A DNA stretch of 64,000 nucleotides from Planctomycetota bacterium (GTDB taxonomy: Bacteria > Planctomycetota > Phycisphaerae > Phycisphaerales > SM1A02). Every line of letters begins with the position of its first letter. Within the stretch, counting starts at the first letter, position 1. The position numbers and the translations under genes are program-made. The notes beneath the pieces were generated by a model, which was given only the letters and a program-made list of their open reading frames with translations, did not search any database and was not told the DNA's origin. The stretch is taken from positions 16,663 through 80,662 of the forward strand of contig JACZRS010000020.1 in the NCBI GenBank assembly GCA_022574595.1, written 5' to 3'. Shown here piece by piece: positions 9,040 to 17,689 of the stretch.

Positions 9040-9795
9040 ATGAAGCTTTCCAAGTTGTGTCTCTGGGCAATTGCGGGAACTGTTGTATTAATAATCGGCA
9101 CTTATGTTCTTGCTATACTTCTGCCATTTTACCAATTTGAGGTAAGACAATTTGTTATTGCAGAGATTTATATACTGTTTTATTTATGCGCTGCGTTTGG
9201 TTGTGCAGTTGCATTAGAAAAAGGTAGATTGCCCAGGCTCATGCGCAGCGGTATTGCGGTTGGAGCGATAGCATTGGTGGGATGGATCGCAGAAAATATA
9301 TATAATGATTACAGCGTAGAATGGGTTTGGTATACGATATTGATTTGGCCTACAAATTGGGCAAGCTTGATGATGATAGTGGGCTTGCTCCTACTACCCG
9401 AGCCGAGAGCAAAATGGTGGATGCAGCTTCGTCGCATAACGATCGGGTTGTTTGCATTGCTCGCTGCAATTATCTGCTATGCAATTACATTTCATCCGCG
9501 GGAGGGCCTGTTGGCACTAACAGGGATATACGATTCTGAGATGTGGCTGCTTACTGGGGGGTACGAGGAAATTGCTTCTAAGTTAGGCTATGTAATTGGG
9601 CTATTAGCATGCGGCGGCGCACTTTTTGTTTGGTTGGCTGCTGCGTTTATTAAGCCAAAGCAAGATATGGAGTCAATTATAGAGATAACTGAGTATTGGT
9701 TAAGTTGCCCGCGCTGTGGTTTGCAGCAGCAAGCTATGACAGGCTTAGATAAGTGCGATCAATGTAGCTTGCAAATTAGGGTACAACTAGCGTGA
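9040..9795 (+). CDS. Membrane protein ending in a single zinc ribbon, paralogue 4
   Basis: 251 residues from ATG 9040 (MKLSKLCLWAIAG), chosen because it aligns with the MKLSRIL start of the gene at 7357; an in-frame ATG at 9022 is the alternative. Multiple hydrophobic helices are followed by CPRCGLQQQAMTGLDKCDQC, after which the protein ends within ten residues. Like the gene at 7357 it lacks the second ribbon module. The stop overlaps the GTG start of the next gene as GTGA. It is separated from the preceding coding region by 100 bases, so a separate promoter is possible. Confidence 0.75.
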   Translation: MKLSKLCLWAIAGTVVLIIGTYVLAILLPFYQFEVRQFVIAEIYILFYLCAAFGCAVALEKGRLPRLMRSGIAVGAIALVGWIAENIYNDYSVEWVWYTILIWPTNWASLMMIVGLLLLPEPRAKWWMQLRRITIGLFALLAAIICYAITFHPREGLLALTGIYDSEMWLLTGGYEEIASKLGYVIGLLACGGALFVWLAAAFIKPKQDMESIIEITEYWLSCPRCGLQQQAMTGLDKCDQCSLQIRVQLA

Positions 9796-10682
9796 GCGCG
9801 CAACCATCATCTCTAAAGGGATCATTTTTTAAGAAGGTGATTATTGCCTTTGTTGTTTTAGTTTGTATCACCATTCTCCTATTAATCGCATTAACTCTAG
9901 AACTGAATGATGATTGGATGGAGAAACTGACAGCTGTATCGGCAATGCTTACTTTGTGCTTTGGTGTTTTCGTTTCTGCTGGTGCTGTTATTCGCCGCAA
10001 ACACATTGCGTCACTTATGTGGCTAAGTTGCGTTTTGGCAGTCGTTGGTACATTTTTTGCATTTATCTTAATTTGGGGAGATCACTATTACGATGCAGAA
10101 GAGACTGTAGGCCGCTTCACGATTACTTCTTTCGCGCTGAGCATCGCCCTAGCGCACAGTGGGATTTTTTCCATAGTTTCGACACATACTCGCTTGCTGT
10201 TTTTCACGAAATTAGCAACGATGGTATGCGTTTGGCTTTGCGGAACAGTTATCATTGTGATGTTTTGGTACGAAGACTTATTTTGGTCCATGGGTGGAAT
10301 ATTCTGGACTATATTATACATAGCTTCATTTTCAACTCTTGCAAGCATAGTTGGAACAATAATCGTACCCATAGCAATGGTAAGCCACGCTAACAAGGAA
10401 TACATAGTAAACGAATCAATCTCATCGCGTGTAAAGATTCTCCTGGAATGTCCAAAATGCGCCAAACGCCAGGAGCTATCCTCCGGCAATGTGCGGTGCA
10501 GTGATTGCAAAGCATCAATCTTCATTGAAATCGAAGAACCACGCTGTGAATGTGGTTACTTGCTTTATCAACTGCAAGGAAATAATTGCCCTGAATGTGG
10601 GCGCCTGGTTCGGGAATCTGAAAAATGGGAACCAACTTCAGTTGGGATTGATTTGGAAACAGCCAAGCCAGATGTAGAATAA
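9792..10682 (+). CDS. Membrane protein with C-terminal double zinc ribbon, paralogue 5
   Basis: 296 residues from a GTG at 9792 overlapping the previous stop. Six hydrophobic helices, then CPKCAKRQELSSGNVRCSDC and CECGYLLYQL...CPECGRLVRESEKWE. This is the full double-ribbon tail of the 6440 and 8073 paralogues, with a diverged and extended extreme C-terminus (VGIDLETAKPDVE). It ends the zinc-ribbon membrane cluster; the convergent mqnC gene ends ten bases downstream. Function unknown. Confidence 0.75.
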   Translation: MSAQPSSLKGSFFKKVIIAFVVLVCITILLLIALTLELNDDWMEKLTAVSAMLTLCFGVFVSAGAVIRRKHIASLMWLSCVLAVVGTFFAFILIWGDHYYDAEETVGRFTITSFALSIALAHSGIFSIVSTHTRLLFFTKLATMVCVWLCGTVIIVMFWYEDLFWSMGGIFWTILYIASFSTLASIVGTIIVPIAMVSHANKEYIVNESISSRVKILLECPKCAKRQELSSGNVRCSDCKASIFIEIEEPRCECGYLLYQLQGNNCPECGRLVRESEKWEPTSVGIDLETAKPDVE

Positions 10683-10691
10683 AACTGACTT

Positions 10692-12092
10692 CTAAGATGA
10701 TAGCTGTCTGTCATTAACTGTAATAACCACCGGCTCTGGCTGCTCATCTACCGTTTCAACGTGCAGCTTCTGTTTGCGCAGCTTGGACCAATCATTTATG
10801 CAAAGATCAGGTGAATTGTTATCAACATGAACTTTCAGCAGGTTATATTGGTTGTTGCGCTGAGCGGGGGTGAACCCACAATCGCGAATCAAGCGACATA
10901 TCATCGGTTCATCGAGGCAATAAGTTGTACCGGCTGCGCTAACTACATTTTCTTCCATCATCACTGAACCCATATCGTTAGCGCCATAAGTAAGCGCCAA
11001 TTGCCCTATGCTAGGCCCCATGGTTACCCAACTGGAACCGATCGAGTAAAAATTGTCCAGATATAATCTACTAATAGCTTGTGTGCGAAGGTAATCCGTT
11101 GAACCAGCCATGCGCACACGTTTGCCAAATAGTGGATGCGCGCTTTTTGAACCGGTTCCATCGAGTTTGGCTACGACATCGCCGGGGAACGGTTGATTTA
11201 GATCATCACCCTCAGCCTGTCCCCATTCTTTGCAGCGGCCGAGCGGCGTATTTTCTTTTTGGAACGGCCAGGAGATAAAGGCTTTGTATCGCCCGCCCCC
11301 ATCTGCTGCGAAATCGTTTATTGCTTTATCTTGCCAAGTTCTGCAAAGATCCATGTGATGGATACGGTCAGCTATTCCTTCGATGTGGCCGAACATCATG
11401 GTTGCCGACGTATTCATGCCAAGTTGATGTGCAACGCGCATTGTAGTAAGCCACTGTGTTGTATCACACTTTCCAAGACCGATCTTGATTCTGACCGCAT
11501 CAGCAAATATCTCGCCTCCACCCCCAGGTATCGAGTCAAGCCCAGCTTTTTGCATTTGCTTCATTACCCAGTGAAGTTTTAGTTCCAGACTATCACCTGG
11601 TGGATCAAAGAAGCGTACAAACTCTATGAACTCAGGCGGGCTGAATGCATGGATATGAACCTGTGGGAATCGCTCCTTAATTGTGCTAAGTAGATCCAGA
11701 TACCACTCAAACGGCAGATCAGGATTCATCCCTCCCTGCATTAGAATCTGAGTCCCCCCAATATCTACCAGCTCCTGAACCTTGGTTAATAGCTCATCAT
11801 ATTCGAGTGTATAAGCATCATGCTCATCACCATCTCGACGAAACGCGCAAAAAGTGCACTTGGCGGTGCAGATGTTGGTGTAGTTGATATTACGATCAAT
11901 TACATAGGTACGTATGTGTTCGCCATGTAGCCGTTTGCATGCTGCATCCGCCCATCTGCCAAGTTCATACAGCGGCAGCTTGTGATAGATCTTCAGCGCC
12001 TGGGCCGGGCTTAGACGCAGTTGGCCTGCTACTACAGCCTCTAATACTGCTGGATCGAGAATATCAAGCTCTTGGCGAATCAATGCTGGCAT
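10692..12092 (-). CDS. mqnC: Cyclic dehypoxanthine futalosine synthase (radical SAM), menaquinone synthesis
   Basis: 466 residues. The radical SAM cluster motif CTAKCTFC (C75, C79, C82) lies within DRNINYTNICTAKCTFCAF, the signature of MqnC in the futalosine route to menaquinone. MqnE and CofH relatives have different residues around the cluster. Other family features are HDAYTLEYDEL, QILMQGGMNPDLP, HIHAFSPPE, the SIPGGGGEIF glycine stretch and the C-terminal ANDMGSVMMEENVVSAAG. MqnC would cyclise dehypoxanthine futalosine to its spiro product. The protein is longer than the usual 360-400 residues, mainly by a C-terminal tail. Other mqn genes are not in the window. It implies a menaquinone-based respiratory chain, consistent with the NrfD-type membrane subunit at 30122. 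Confidence 0.87.
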   Translation of the reverse strand: MPALIRQELDILDPAVLEAVVAGQLRLSPAQALKIYHKLPLYELGRWADAACKRLHGEHIRTYVIDRNINYTNICTAKCTFCAFRRDGDEHDAYTLEYDELLTKVQELVDIGGTQILMQGGMNPDLPFEWYLDLLSTIKERFPQVHIHAFSPPEFIEFVRFFDPPGDSLELKLHWVMKQMQKAGLDSIPGGGGEIFADAVRIKIGLGKCDTTQWLTTMRVAHQLGMNTSATMMFGHIEGIADRIHHMDLCRTWQDKAINDFAADGGGRYKAFISWPFQKENTPLGRCKEWGQAEGDDLNQPFPGDVVAKLDGTGSKSAHPLFGKRVRMAGSTDYLRTQAISRLYLDNFYSIGSSWVTMGPSIGQLALTYGANDMGSVMMEENVVSAAGTTYCLDEPMICRLIRDCGFTPAQRNNQYNLLKVHVDNNSPDLCINDWSKLRKQKLHVETVDEQPEPVVITVNDRQLSS

Positions 12093-12301
12093 TTGCGCTT
12101 CCTGCGAGCTATATGGGGGAATCTCGCTAGTGAGTAATGGCCTTCAATAAGCATGATATGAGGGGCTAGGCGTTTGTCGAGCGAACTAATCGACGATTCG
12201 CAATGCAATAGCAGATTTCACTTATCGCCCCCTTTTGGACTGCCGATCAAATCAATTACAGGCTGCACCATTGATGGTGTTGCCCAAATGAGGTGTAAAC
12301 T

Positions 12302-13225
12302 ATGTCAGCCCAGACCCGTCCCCCTGATCTACCAATGAGAATCGCCCACGGCCAACTGCGTTTTATTGTACTGGCATGTTGTTGGCTCATCGGCCTCTCC
12401 CTGGTTACTCAGATTTTTGTCTGGTCTATTATTACGTTTACAGATATTAGAAGCACAATACCGCAAGCATCTTCCCCGGATGTGCCGTTGGTCGTAATAG
12501 CTGATGAGCCAACTGAGCCTTCAATTTTCAGCCCCGCGGAGGCTGCACGTATGCAAAATGAAGCAGCCACAGGCAGATCAACCACCAAAGCTTTTAGCTT
12601 AAGCCAATACGATCGATTCTTAAGTGCTGCAACATCCGCAGCAAGAACGCTAGGAACGCTAGGAGTTCTTACTCTTTGTCCCTTGGTTGCGATTGGATTG
12701 CTGCTTTCTGCAATATGCGGTGCGTATCGACTTGATCTAGGTATCTCCTCATTTTCCTGGTCAATTGTTTTGGCGCTTCTTATCCTACCCATTGGAAGCT
12801 GGATAGGTTTGCCTTGGTCTGAGGGCGCGCTTAGTACTTATTCAGCTATGCTTCGTGAAGTCGAAGCAGCAAAGTATGCAGTAGCGGGAATTGGCTTTGA
12901 TCTTCAGTTCTATTCGCGGTTCTTGTTGCTGCCTAGTCTTTGTTTATTAGGTTTCATATTGCTGGGAATTCGGTTTAGTGGTTCTGTTCAAGGGCTTCTG
13001 GTTGTAAAGGAATCACACAAGCTAGACCCAGCTTTGGAACAAGAAATCGCAAACATGAAAGCGACAAGCTTGCATAGTAGTGGCAGAAGATTTACCGGTG
13101 CTTTGAAGCGTATGGTAAACAAGAACGCTGAATCAGCAGAAGAAAAGCCAATAACTAAAGAACCATCTCAGATGCCTACCGCTACTAAAGTTTCAACAGG
13201 CGATACTCCCAAGAGATTGATATGA
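12302..13225 (+). CDS. Four-helix integral membrane protein, unknown function
   Basis: 307 residues from ATG 12302 with GAGGTG upstream. Four clear hydrophobic helices: about residues 24-48, 116-142, 151-172 and 200-222. The first loop of about 65 residues is polar and Ala/Glu-rich, and the C-terminal 80 residues are charged and probably cytosolic. No catalytic motif or zinc ribbon is visible and no family is recognised. It stands alone between mqnC (divergent) and a palindromic repeat element that starts 12 bases after its stop. Confidence 0.7.
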   Translation: MSAQTRPPDLPMRIAHGQLRFIVLACCWLIGLSLVTQIFVWSIITFTDIRSTIPQASSPDVPLVVIADEPTEPSIFSPAEAARMQNEAATGRSTTKAFSLSQYDRFLSAATSAARTLGTLGVLTLCPLVAIGLLLSAICGAYRLDLGISSFSWSIVLALLILPIGSWIGLPWSEGALSTYSAMLREVEAAKYAVAGIGFDLQFYSRFLLLPSLCLLGFILLGIRFSGSVQGLLVVKESHKLDPALEQEIANMKATSLHSSGRRFTGALKRMVNKNAESAEEKPITKEPSQMPTATKVSTGDTPKRLI

Positions 13226-13236
13226 GAAGATATCAC

Positions 13237-13358
13237 GGGTGCCACTGACAGCGAGTCTTCGAGTCGTCGGTGTAGTTCGCATAACAAACTTTTTATCGCA
13301 CTGACGACTTCGCTGCGCTACGCTAGAACTTGTCCCGATTCCATCGGGAGTGGCACCC
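13237..13358. repeat. 122-bp palindromic element with 10-bp terminal inverted repeats (copy A)
   Basis: Begins with GGGTGCCACT and ends with the exact reverse complement AGTGGCACCC. Internally GTCGTCGGTG pairs with CACTGACGAC, and TCCCGATTCCATCGGGA is a further small hairpin. A related but shortened copy lies at 26334-26434. No open reading frame. The structure resembles a REP/MITE-type non-autonomous element. Confidence 0.7.
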
Positions 13359-13408
13359 GATTACTTGCACTTTCTTAAAGCTGACCGCTGACCGCTGATC
13401 GCTACTCT

Positions 13409-13642
13409 TCACATCGCTTCAAACATGCGATTATCTGTTCCTTCACTGCCAATTAAAGCATGTACAGATCTACCACATTTGGGGCATCTGCCGGTGTACT
13501 GGGTTTTCTCATCATTGGCGTACATGCGGCCATACACATTGCAGCAGCGATACATGACCGACAAGAACTTTTGGCGAGGCCCCAGCGGTAATTTTTCATC
13601 TCTGGCCTTATCAACGTGTTGATTGTCTCTGCGACTATTCAC
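13409..13642 (-). CDS. Small zinc-ribbon protein
   Basis: 77 residues. Paired cysteines (YRCCNVYGR and GRCPKCGRSV) would bind one zinc. The segment from RCCNVYGRMY to IGSEGTDNRMFEA is compact and shows the conserved character of a real protein: two Cys pairs separated by about 20 residues, then an invariant-looking Ile-Gly-x-x-Gly-Thr turn. The N-terminal 30 residues are basic and variable, so a shorter start at the internal Met is possible. I recall similar small proteins in planctomycete genomes but cannot name the family. It lies downstream of the cyclodeaminase gene on the same strand, across a 72-base gap. Confidence 0.6.
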   Translation of the reverse strand: MNSRRDNQHVDKARDEKLPLGPRQKFLSVMYRCCNVYGRMYANDEKTQYTGRCPKCGRSVHALIGSEGTDNRMFEAM

Positions 13643-13714
13643 ACGATTTGTATCGGTTGCACTGGCACGGTTTCTTCAAACGCGGATATGAAACCCAACA
13701 ACTAATGATCTGAA

Positions 13715-14323
13715 TCAAACTTTGCAAGCCTGCTCGATCTCACAGCAAACATTGGCAGCTTGACTCAGTATGTCTTGGATTTGCGATTCATATTCCGTTG
13801 CCTTATTTTCTGATTTTAACAATGGCAGGTTGATCCGCACATTCCAGGCTGCGGACTTTACGCCTGTTTCAGCTAATAGTGCAGCAATTGCTGCATCGCT
13901 TCTCAGGTTGGAAACAATTGCGCCATTTAAGCGTTTTAGTAAATTCAATATCTCAATACCTACATCCATAACTCGCTTCGGTACTTCGATCGCGCCTTGC
14001 ACTGCTTTGGCCCATTTGGCAATACGCTTTGGATCATCCTCAGCCAGCCCCCAAAGTGAAGATAATTGCTCAAATGCTTTTGCATCCGCATCGCCAAGTG
14101 CGATCGCTTCATCTTTTAACTTACTAAGTCCTGCAAGCGCTTCATCATGCAGCTCGCTGAATTCGCTTAGTGCCTTTTTACCTAATGAATAATTAAGAGC
14201 CATGAGCGCTAATGCTGCTGCACTAGCTGTAGTTATAGCAGCAACCGCTCCGCCTCCAGGCGCAGGTGTTTTCGCAGCTAGCGAATTGAGATACTCATCA
14301 ACAGATAGCTTAGCTATTGTCAA
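13715..14323 (-). CDS. Cyclodeaminase/cyclohydrolase family protein (FTCD C-domain type)
   Basis: 202 residues, all helical, matching the formimino-THF cyclodeaminase / methenyl-THF cyclohydrolase (FchA) family. The N-terminus has the hallmark sequence YLNSLAAKTPAPGGGAVAAI, where the Pro-Gly-Gly-Gly turn is characteristic. The likely reaction is conversion between 5-formimino- or 5,10-methenyl- and 10-formyl-tetrahydrofolate species; which of these cannot be decided. A TTG start at 14321-14323 fits the family N-terminus. It begins only nine bases after the pheT stop on the same strand, so the two genes are almost certainly one transcript. Confidence 0.85.
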   Translation of the reverse strand: MTIAKLSVDEYLNSLAAKTPAPGGGAVAAITTASAAALALMALNYSLGKKALSEFSELHDEALAGLSKLKDEAIALGDADAKAFEQLSSLWGLAEDDPKRIAKWAKAVQGAIEVPKRVMDVGIEILNLLKRLNGAIVSNLRSDAAIAALLAETGVKSAAWNVRINLPLLKSENKATEYESQIQDILSQAANVCCEIEQACKV

Positions 14324-14332
14324 GAAACTTGC

Positions 14333-16360
14333 CTACTTTCTAATTTCTGCTTTTAGCTGCGATTTTAGTGCGTTTATAACTTGTTCAAATTGAACATCCA
14401 CATCTTCGTGGGTTAAAGTTCGATCCTGTGCGCGGAAGCGAAGCCTTAGCGTTACAGATTTCTTGCCCGCACCAATTTGCTTGCCTCGAAATGTGGTGAC
14501 GAATTCTATTGCTTCAAGTAATTGGATATTTAACTTATTTACTACAACATCAATTTCCGCCCAGGCAAGCTTTTCGCCAACAATTGCAGATATGTCGCGC
14601 TCTACCGCAGGAAAAGTAGCCAAAGCGTGAGCTTCCCTTTCAGGCGGATAGTTTTTATAGAGTTCAGGTAGATCAAGCTCCGCAACTGCGATTGCGCTAT
14701 CAAGATCAAACTGCGTTGCTACTTCCCGTGATAAAAGCCCCATTACTCCCATTGCTTTGCCATTGATCTTTACAATAGCGCCCGGTTGAAGCCATGCTGT
14801 ATTACTGCACGGCTCGACCTCAACAGAAATTTCAGGTCCAAGCAATACTTCCGCCAGCCGATTAACAACTCCTCGCATTGACCTTATACCTTCGCTGCCG
14901 TCATCGATATCAGCAGTCATAGCAATGCGAAAATTCTCATAATGCCCGCCGTCTTTTGTTCCAAATGTTGAAGCGGACTCAAATAGCTTTAGATCCTGGA
15001 CACCGTTGTCACGATTATGTCTGCGAATCCTAAGCAAACTTGGGATAATGCTAGGCCTAAGCACCGGCTCAGCTTTTGCGCGATCATCATCAACACGAAG
15101 TGTTGCGGTTTCCCTAGGCACAAATGGCTCCGCTGCCTTATCGCTAATTAAGGAATGAGTGATCGTCTCGACAAATCCCATACCAACTAGCGCATTAGCG
15201 ATCGCCTGCCTTGCCAGCTGTATAGATTGAGGCGGTGCAATGCGAATCTGCATGGTTTCAGTTACAGGGATATTGTCGTGGCCGAACATTCGACTCACTT
15301 CTTCTATCAAGTCAATCTCACGCTCGATATCAAATCGGTAAATTGGAGCTAGACATTTAATTACATCTCCATCGACAGTTGGCTGAAACTCTAATGCTTC
15401 AAGCCACTTCAGCATTTGATCTGTGGAAATTTCTACTCCCAAAATCTTGCGACATCGCTGCGGCCTCATGCTTACCGCAATCGAATCTGGTATTGGATCA
15501 CCATCAACTACAACCCCTTCACAAAGTTCACCGCCACAAAGCTCTAATATCAACTCCGCCAAGCGCTCAGCTGCGTTATCAACTTGACCCGCATGAACTC
15601 CTCGCTCAAAGCGGTAGCTTGAATCGCTAGCGATATTATGTCTTCTACTAGTATTACGAACCATTACTCGATTGAAAGTCGCAGCTTCGATAACGATGTC
15701 AGTTGTAGTGTCGGTTACCGCGGTTTCAGCTCCACCTTTAACTCCAGCAATTGCAACTGCTCGATTCGCATCAGCAATCACCAGATCTTGTGCGCTAAGC
15801 TTTACAGATTTTTCCCCTTCACCAATCGGCAGGAAAGGTTCATCCTTATTTGCTTTGCGCACAATGATCTTTGATCCCTGGAGTTTTGCTAAATCAAAAA
15901 CATGTGTAGGCTGCCCTAATTCAAACAGCACATAGTTAGTTGCATCGACAAGGTTGTTGCGCGGGATTTGATTGATAGCGGTCAATCGATCTGCGAGCCA
16001 CTTTGGTGATGGGCCGACTTTTAAGCCTCGGATAACTCTGGCGGTATATCGCGGGCATGCCTTTGGCTCATTGTTGGTAACTTTGATGACTTCACTAGCT
16101 TGGCTGCCTGATACTTTCGGATTTGGTTTAGGCAGCTTCAGCGTTCTGCCTGAGATCGCAGCAATTTCCCGCGCTAAACCCACATGACAGACGCAATCGC
16201 CCCGATTAGAGGTCATCTCGAAGTCTTGTTGTATGTCGCCGTTCGGGAAATCCTGCCTGCCTTCCAGGGGAAAACCAGCGCGTGTAAGAAGTGCTGCCTG
16301 CTCATCAGCAGCGGCAGGGGGGTCGAGATATTCATTGAGCCAGTTAACGCTTGCGTACAT
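14333..16360 (-). CDS. pheT: Phenylalanine-tRNA ligase beta subunit, short form without tRNA-binding OB domain
   Basis: 675 residues. It partners PheS to charge tRNA-Phe. The B1-like N-terminus (YASVNWLNEYLD), then FEMTSNRGDCVCHVGLAREIAA, the B3/B4 editing domain (RNNLVDATNYVLFELGQPTHVFDLAKL), the B5 domain around residues 290-360, the catalytic-like core and the C-terminal FDX-ACB anticodon-binding domain (FPAVERDISAIV to VTLRLRFRAQDRTLT) are all present. The bacterial form is usually near 800 residues; the roughly 110-residue EMAP/OB insertion after the first 40 residues is absent here, the next domain following directly. pheS is not in the window. Downstream gene: the cyclodeaminase-type enzyme. 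Confidence 0.93.
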   Translation of the reverse strand: MYASVNWLNEYLDPPAAADEQAALLTRAGFPLEGRQDFPNGDIQQDFEMTSNRGDCVCHVGLAREIAAISGRTLKLPKPNPKVSGSQASEVIKVTNNEPKACPRYTARVIRGLKVGPSPKWLADRLTAINQIPRNNLVDATNYVLFELGQPTHVFDLAKLQGSKIIVRKANKDEPFLPIGEGEKSVKLSAQDLVIADANRAVAIAGVKGGAETAVTDTTTDIVIEAATFNRVMVRNTSRRHNIASDSSYRFERGVHAGQVDNAAERLAELILELCGGELCEGVVVDGDPIPDSIAVSMRPQRCRKILGVEISTDQMLKWLEALEFQPTVDGDVIKCLAPIYRFDIEREIDLIEEVSRMFGHDNIPVTETMQIRIAPPQSIQLARQAIANALVGMGFVETITHSLISDKAAEPFVPRETATLRVDDDRAKAEPVLRPSIIPSLLRIRRHNRDNGVQDLKLFESASTFGTKDGGHYENFRIAMTADIDDGSEGIRSMRGVVNRLAEVLLGPEISVEVEPCSNTAWLQPGAIVKINGKAMGVMGLLSREVATQFDLDSAIAVAELDLPELYKNYPPEREAHALATFPAVERDISAIVGEKLAWAEIDVVVNKLNIQLLEAIEFVTTFRGKQIGAGKKSVTLRLRFRAQDRTLTHEDVDVQFEQVINALKSQLKAEIRK

Positions 16361-16466
16361 TTAGCTGCACAAGGTACACAACCAAGGACCAAACGACAAA
16401 AAGGCATCCTTATAGAGATAGCTTTGAGCGACTTGCAGTTGAAGCTGCGAACCGTAAACTCATGTA

Positions 16467-17069
16467 ATGCCTAAATTCAGACTTAGCCTGTTTTTCTGCT
16501 TTTTTGCCTTGTATTTCAGTGGCTGCGCTGCTCAGCAGCAGTATGCAAGGGATCCGCTGGGGGATGCTCCCAGCGATTTTTCGGTAGATTTAACCGTGCT
16601 AGGCTCTAAAGAGCAGATGGATTCGGCAAAATTAGTTCAGCCAAGCCGCTTTGTTCTTTATGCAGACGGCTCACTTCACTGGGGCATTGATGAAGGTCGC
16701 GGCACAGCTTGGATTCCACCACTTAGAAGAACACTTTCCAGAGAGCAAGTAGCTGGCGTTTGGTCCTACGCCAAGCAATTGGGGCTAACTGATTCAGCAA
16801 ACGCCAAGCCCCAGGGCAATCTCAAGCGAATGTCAAATCCACCTTCTGGAAGCGTTATGTTTGTATTGGATTTTACAGGCAGAGGCGATAGGTGGGGTTA
16901 TCTTCAAGAAATGAATGTAAAGGACGCATCGAGTTCTGCGATAAATGATTTTGCAAGAAAACTAGCTGACCTTGCCTGGGCGGGCGATTTATCTTTTGAT
17001 AAAAGACTAATTGAGCCACGTCGCTACGACTTTGGTTCCGATCCCTATGCACAATATCGACAAAAGTGA
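16467..17069 (+). CDS. Lipoprotein, paralogue of the following gene
   Basis: 200 residues. Signal peptide with lipobox FSGC, so Cys20 would be lipidated. The mature part contains RFVLYADGSLHWGIDEGRG, then a W-x-PPLRRTLSREQVAGVW segment and a hydrophobic-strand C-terminal half. The next lipoprotein has the same order of elements (YRVEQDGSIHFGGGQ, W-x-GQLTQEDVEQL), so they are probably diverged tandem duplicates. It is divergent from pheT with about 106 bases between. Function unknown. Confidence 0.7.
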   Translation: MPKFRLSLFFCFFALYFSGCAAQQQYARDPLGDAPSDFSVDLTVLGSKEQMDSAKLVQPSRFVLYADGSLHWGIDEGRGTAWIPPLRRTLSREQVAGVWSYAKQLGLTDSANAKPQGNLKRMSNPPSGSVMFVLDFTGRGDRWGYLQEMNVKDASSSAINDFARKLADLAWAGDLSFDKRLIEPRRYDFGSDPYAQYRQK

Positions 17070-17114
17070 TCTACAAAAGTGATTGAAGAACACTTACTAA
17101 TAATACATCGCTGC

Positions 17115-17594
17115 ATGCAATCAATTGTGCTAGTCATTGTATTATCAGTTTGCCTTGGCTGCTCGTCTACAAGTGCTGTGAAAGCTAATTCACCAACCGG
17201 TGGGCTAAGCTTGAAAATGTCTATAACAGGCAAGGACAATCTTGCTGCGCTTTACCGAGTAGAGCAGGATGGGTCTATCCATTTTGGTGGGGGACAAGAT
17301 GCGCAGCTCAATAAAACATCCTGGACAGGCCAACTTACCCAAGAAGATGTCGAGCAACTTCGAGCTTTACTAACTGAGAATGGTTGGTTTACTGCTGAAC
17401 CTGCTGCTTCATCAACAGATGCAGATCGAAAATATCATATTGATCTGCGTTGGCCCGGTGGCAATAGGAGCTTCAAAGTCACAGGCAAAGGCTCAATGAT
17501 TGCTCCAATCGAAGATCTACTAGCCAAGATCGCAAACCGGCGGCACGATTTATTCCTAGAGTCTTTGCCCAAGGCTTCAGAGCCACCAGACTAG
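17115..17594 (+). CDS. Lipoprotein, paralogue of the preceding gene
   Basis: About 159 residues from ATG 17115; this start gives a compact signal (MQSIVLVIVLSVCLGC, lipidated Cys16), whereas the upstream in-frame GTG at 17079 would add 12 residues before it. The mature region carries LAALYRVEQDGSIHFGGG and LTQEDVEQLRALLTENGWF, matching the layout of the 16467 protein. A short direct repeat (CAAAAGTGAT twice at about 17061-17083) lies at the junction of the two genes. Function unknown. Confidence 0.68.
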   Translation: MQSIVLVIVLSVCLGCSSTSAVKANSPTGGLSLKMSITGKDNLAALYRVEQDGSIHFGGGQDAQLNKTSWTGQLTQEDVEQLRALLTENGWFTAEPAASSTDADRKYHIDLRWPGGNRSFKVTGKGSMIAPIEDLLAKIANRRHDLFLESLPKASEPPD

Positions 17595-17689
17595 TTTTTT
17601 GCTTCTAGAATGAGGCCATGCAGTCAACACAGCCCTAAAACACAGCGAATCCGATCGTATTACGCCAATTTGTGGTGTATGATCACAGC

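Noticed and set aside
10692..12092. Alternative assignments MqnE or F420-synthesis CofH
   Set aside because: The cluster context NYTNICTAKCTFC and the downstream motifs are those of MqnC; no F420 genes are nearby.
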